Positions 61,831 to 64,000 of a DNA stretch of 64,000 nucleotides are shown piece by piece; position 1 is the first letter of the stretch, and each line of letters opens with the position of its first letter. The stretch lies in NCBI RefSeq assembly GCF_024584515.1, contig NZ_CP102173.1, positions 62,001 through 126,000 of the forward strand. The letters run 5' to 3'. The notes below the pieces were generated by a model that made no database searches, was not told the DNA's origin, and was given only the letters and a program-made list of their open reading frames with translations. This DNA comes from Aeromicrobium wangtongii (GTDB lineage Bacteria > Actinomycetota > Actinomycetes > Propionibacteriales > Nocardioidaceae). The position numbers and the translations under genes were made by a program.

Positions 61831-63090
61831 ATGGACCCAGCCCCCACCATTGACGCGATGCGGACCGCCGCGCGGTCGTTGCGGGTCGGGGATGCGCGCG
61901 AGCGTGCGGTGGCGATCCAGAAGGCGCAGGACGCGCTGGACGCCGCGAAGGCGGTCGCGCTGGCCGAGCTGGAGGCGTCCAGGGACTTCGAGATCGATGG
62001 AGCGTCGACGCTGAACGCCTGGGTGCGCACGCAGTTGCGGATGAACGCCGGTCAGGCGACCGCGTTGGTGCGCAGCGTTGGCGCGCTGCGCGACTTGTCG
62101 CTGGTGGCTGAGGCGGCCGTGACCGGGCAGATCAGCGCGGCGCATGTTCGGGTCTTCGTGTACGGGCTGGCTCACGTCGGGCTCGACCTGATGCGTCAGC
62201 ACGAAGAACTTTTCGTCCAGGTTGCCCGTGAGCATGAGCCGGGTGAGCTGTTCGAGGCCGTGAAACATCTCAAGGACCGCACGCATCCGGACGATCTGGA
62301 TGATGCGTGGGAGAAGGGCATGGACAAGCAGGACTTCCAGGTCAACGCACTCCCCGATGGCTGGCACGTGACCGGGTTCTTGAACACCGTGACCGGGGCG
62401 AAGTTGAAGAAGGTCCTGGATTCCATCTCCGCGCCGCATGATGCTGAGGACACCCGTTCTGGGTCCGAGCGCCGGGTGCAAGGGTTGGACGATCTGCTCT
62501 CGAGCATCCTCGGCAGCGGGCAGCTGCCGTCCGACAAGGGTTTGAAGCCGCACGTGTCGGTGTTCGCTGACGCCGAGACCGTTGCCGCGGCGGCTGAGCG
62601 GGTGCGTCAGCAGACCGAGGAGCCGTATCTGCGGCCCGACCCGATGCCCGCAACGGAGCCCGCCACCTTGGCCGGTCACGGGGCGATCGGGCCGAACCTG
62701 CTGATGTACTTCATGTGCACCAGCGAGGTCACCGCCTTTCTGATGAAGACCGACGGCGGCGAACGACAGGCCCAGGTTCTCAACGCCGGCACCGCGAAGT
62801 ACCAGCCCAATCTGAAGCAGCGGCGGTCCGTCATCGCCCGCCAGGGCGGGGTGTGCGCCACCCCCGGATGCAACCACACCCACCTGGAGATCCATCACGT
62901 CGTGTGGTGGTCGCTCGGCGGTCGCACCGACGTCGACCAGCTCATCGGGTTGTGCGTCAGGTGCCACCACCTGCTGCATCGCGGCAGGTTGCACATCGAG
63001 GGCAACGCCGTCGACGGATTCACCTTCACCAACCGAGCCGGGCGGCCCATCCGCCGCCGACGACGAACCGGCTACCGCCAAGCCGCCTGA
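61831..63090 (+). CDS. DUF222-HNH endonuclease (13E12 repeat family)
   Basis: A 419-residue protein with an N-terminal alpha-helical DUF222 domain (about 30-310) and a C-terminal HNH nuclease (about 345-395): CATPGCNHTHLEIHHVVWWSLGGRTDVDQLIGLCVRCHHLLH, with two CxxC-type zinc pairs and the catalytic His. This family is the mycobacterial 13E12 (REP13E12) type, multi-copy in actinobacteria and of unknown role. The perfect SOS box 5 bases upstream and the leaderless start indicate DNA-damage induction. Confidence 0.92.
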   Translation: MDPAPTIDAMRTAARSLRVGDARERAVAIQKAQDALDAAKAVALAELEASRDFEIDGASTLNAWVRTQLRMNAGQATALVRSVGALRDLSLVAEAAVTGQISAAHVRVFVYGLAHVGLDLMRQHEELFVQVAREHEPGELFEAVKHLKDRTHPDDLDDAWEKGMDKQDFQVNALPDGWHVTGFLNTVTGAKLKKVLDSISAPHDAEDTRSGSERRVQGLDDLLSSILGSGQLPSDKGLKPHVSVFADAETVAAAAERVRQQTEEPYLRPDPMPATEPATLAGHGAIGPNLLMYFMCTSEVTAFLMKTDGGERQAQVLNAGTAKYQPNLKQRRSVIARQGGVCATPGCNHTHLEIHHVVWWSLGGRTDVDQLIGLCVRCHHLLHRGRLHIEGNAVDGFTFTNRAGRPIRRRRRTGYRQAA

Positions 63091-63126
63091 CCCCACCGTC
63101 CGGCGGCCCACCGGCACGTCCGGGAC

Positions 63127-64000
63127 CTAGGAGCCGAGCTCCTCGACCAGCTCGATGAACCGGCGGGCAGGCTGGGCGCGGTCGGGCCCGCCGAGGTAGT
63201 AGTCGGCGTACTGGCCGCGGACGGCGGCGAGCGGATCCTTGCCGAGCGCGGCGTCCAGGGCGGCATCCAGGTGGGTCAGGTCGCGGTCGATGACGTACGC
63301 GGCGCGGGCGGTCGGGTGGGCGGCCCGGAAGGCGTCCGGATCGGTGAACTGTGCGGCGTACATGACCAGCGGCTTGGTGCTGGCCATGAAGTCCACGACG
63401 ATGCCGGAGATGTCCGAGACCATGGCGTCAACGTCGTTGAACGCCTCGATGAGCGGCCGCTCCATCGCCTCGACGCCCCACCAGTGAGGGCGCTTGGTGC
63501 GCTCGTAGTCGGCCAACAGCATCTCGTTGACGCGGGCGATCATCGCCTCGGCCTCCGCGTGGTTCTGGCCCGCGAAGTGGCGGCGGAAGTGCACGGTGCA
63601 GCCGCGGTCGAGCAGGGCCTGCACGATCTGGTCGGCGACCGCGAGCGACGAGACGTTGAGTGAGTCGTCGGCGTGCCGCCACGTGGGGGCATACAGGACG
63701 GTCGGCTGCTGTGGCATCCGCTTGGCTCCGGTGCGGATGCCCTCGGTCTGCGGACGTCCGATGACGCGGATCTTCTCGGCCGGTACGTCGAGTCCCGCCG
63801 CGGAGAAGCGATCGATCGCGGCCTGGCCGGCCACTGCGACGATGTCGTACCGCAGCACCCGCTCGGAGGCGCTGAGCGGCTTGTCGCTGTCGCCGTGGCC
63901 GAGGAACACGTGGGTGGCGGGCGAACCGTTGATGAACTCGACATTCGACTCGGCGCCGTGGGAGTAGAACGCGCCCGTCACGCTCGCGGGGATGGCGCCC
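63127..64000 (-). CDS. CDP-glycerol glycerophosphotransferase family protein (3' part)
   Basis: The C-terminal 291 residues of a TagB/TagF-like glycerophosphotransferase, cut by the window end. Typical features are LGHGDSDKPLS (the conserved HGxxxK-like catalytic segment), RPQTEGI, VLYAPTWRH, and AFNDVDAMVSDISGIVVDFMASTKPLVMYA, the binding signature for CDP-glycerol. It likely builds teichoic-acid-like or other poly(polyol phosphate) wall polymer. Frame and codon bias continue unbroken to 64000. Confidence 0.85.
   Translation of the reverse strand, partial: GAIPASVTGAFYSHGAESNVEFINGSPATHVFLGHGDSDKPLSASERVLRYDIVAVAGQAAIDRFSAAGLDVPAEKIRVIGRPQTEGIRTGAKRMPQQPTVLYAPTWRHADDSLNVSSLAVADQIVQALLDRGCTVHFRRHFAGQNHAEAEAMIARVNEMLLADYERTKRPHWWGVEAMERPLIEAFNDVDAMVSDISGIVVDFMASTKPLVMYAAQFTDPDAFRAAHPTARAAYVIDRDLTHLDAALDAALGKDPLAAVRGQYADYYLGGPDRAQPARRFIELVEELGS

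Overview
This 64 kb window comes from a high-GC Gram-positive chromosome. It is most likely an actinobacterium of the Nocardioidaceae type (Nocardioides/Aeromicrobium-like); that placement is inference. The support is strong G/C third-position bias, a WhiB-family protein, a bacterial proteasome activator (Bpa), a DUF222-HNH protein of the 13E12 repeat family behind an actinobacterial SOS box, a DUF5926 protein, and frequent GTG starts with ATGA/GTGA stop-start overlaps.

Region 1 (1-29.6 kb) is mostly core metabolism. It opens with a TetR regulator divergent from a leucine/branched acyl-CoA degradation operon (methylcrotonyl-CoA carboxylase beta and alpha subunits, HMG-CoA lyase). Next come an EcsC-like protein, an APH-fold kinase, leucyl/phenylalanyl-tRNA-protein transferase, HU, a CPBP protease, a rhodanese, an RsbW-like ATPase, DUF5926, an aldo-keto reductase, a GYF membrane protein, arginine deiminase, a HAD phosphatase coupled to a GH65 phosphorylase, an adenosine deaminase homologue, an ArsR/SRPBCC pair, a PAP2-DAGK fusion, serS, a Cof-type HAD phosphatase, a DUF559 endonuclease-like gene, YjbQ, a WhiB-HTH protein, Bpa, a quinone oxidoreductase and a nitrilase-family amidase. 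Several gene junctions here carry long inverted-repeat elements.

Region 2 (29.6-37.1 kb) is accessory. An IS481-family element sits directly against the 3' end of tRNA-Ser(UGA), with a 15 bp target duplication of the tRNA end. Two convergent SGNH-hydrolase-like genes follow, one with a phage-tail-like C-terminus, then a second tRNA-Ser(GCU), a GAF-GGDEF protein, a VanZ-like protein and an Asp-box protein. The region ends in an array of nine imperfect copies of a 16 bp motif spaced about 46 bp apart.

Region 3 (37.1-56.5 kb) is a Wzx/Wzy-type exopolysaccharide locus, visibly less GC-biased than its flanks. It holds a DUF4012 protein, a secreted basic protein, a Wzz/BY-kinase, GDP-fucose synthesis (gmd, fcl), several glycosyltransferases, a flippase, a pyruvyl transferase, a polymerase/ligase, an acyltransferase, a priming polyprenyl-phosphate sugar transferase and UDP-glucose dehydrogenase. 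Together they predict a fucose-containing, pyruvylated and acylated polymer, possibly with glucuronate. Candidate CRP/GlxR-type operators and a 22 bp palindrome lie at its control regions.

Region 4 (56.5-64 kb) holds three tandem paralogous genes for tiny one-helix membrane proteins of a family I do not recognise, a small hypothetical protein, a metallo-beta-lactamase-fold hydrolase carrying a dispersed repeat in frame, two tandem MFS drug-efflux-type transporters, the SOS-box-controlled DUF222-HNH gene, and the 3' part of a CDP-glycerol glycerophosphotransferase-like gene cut by the window end.
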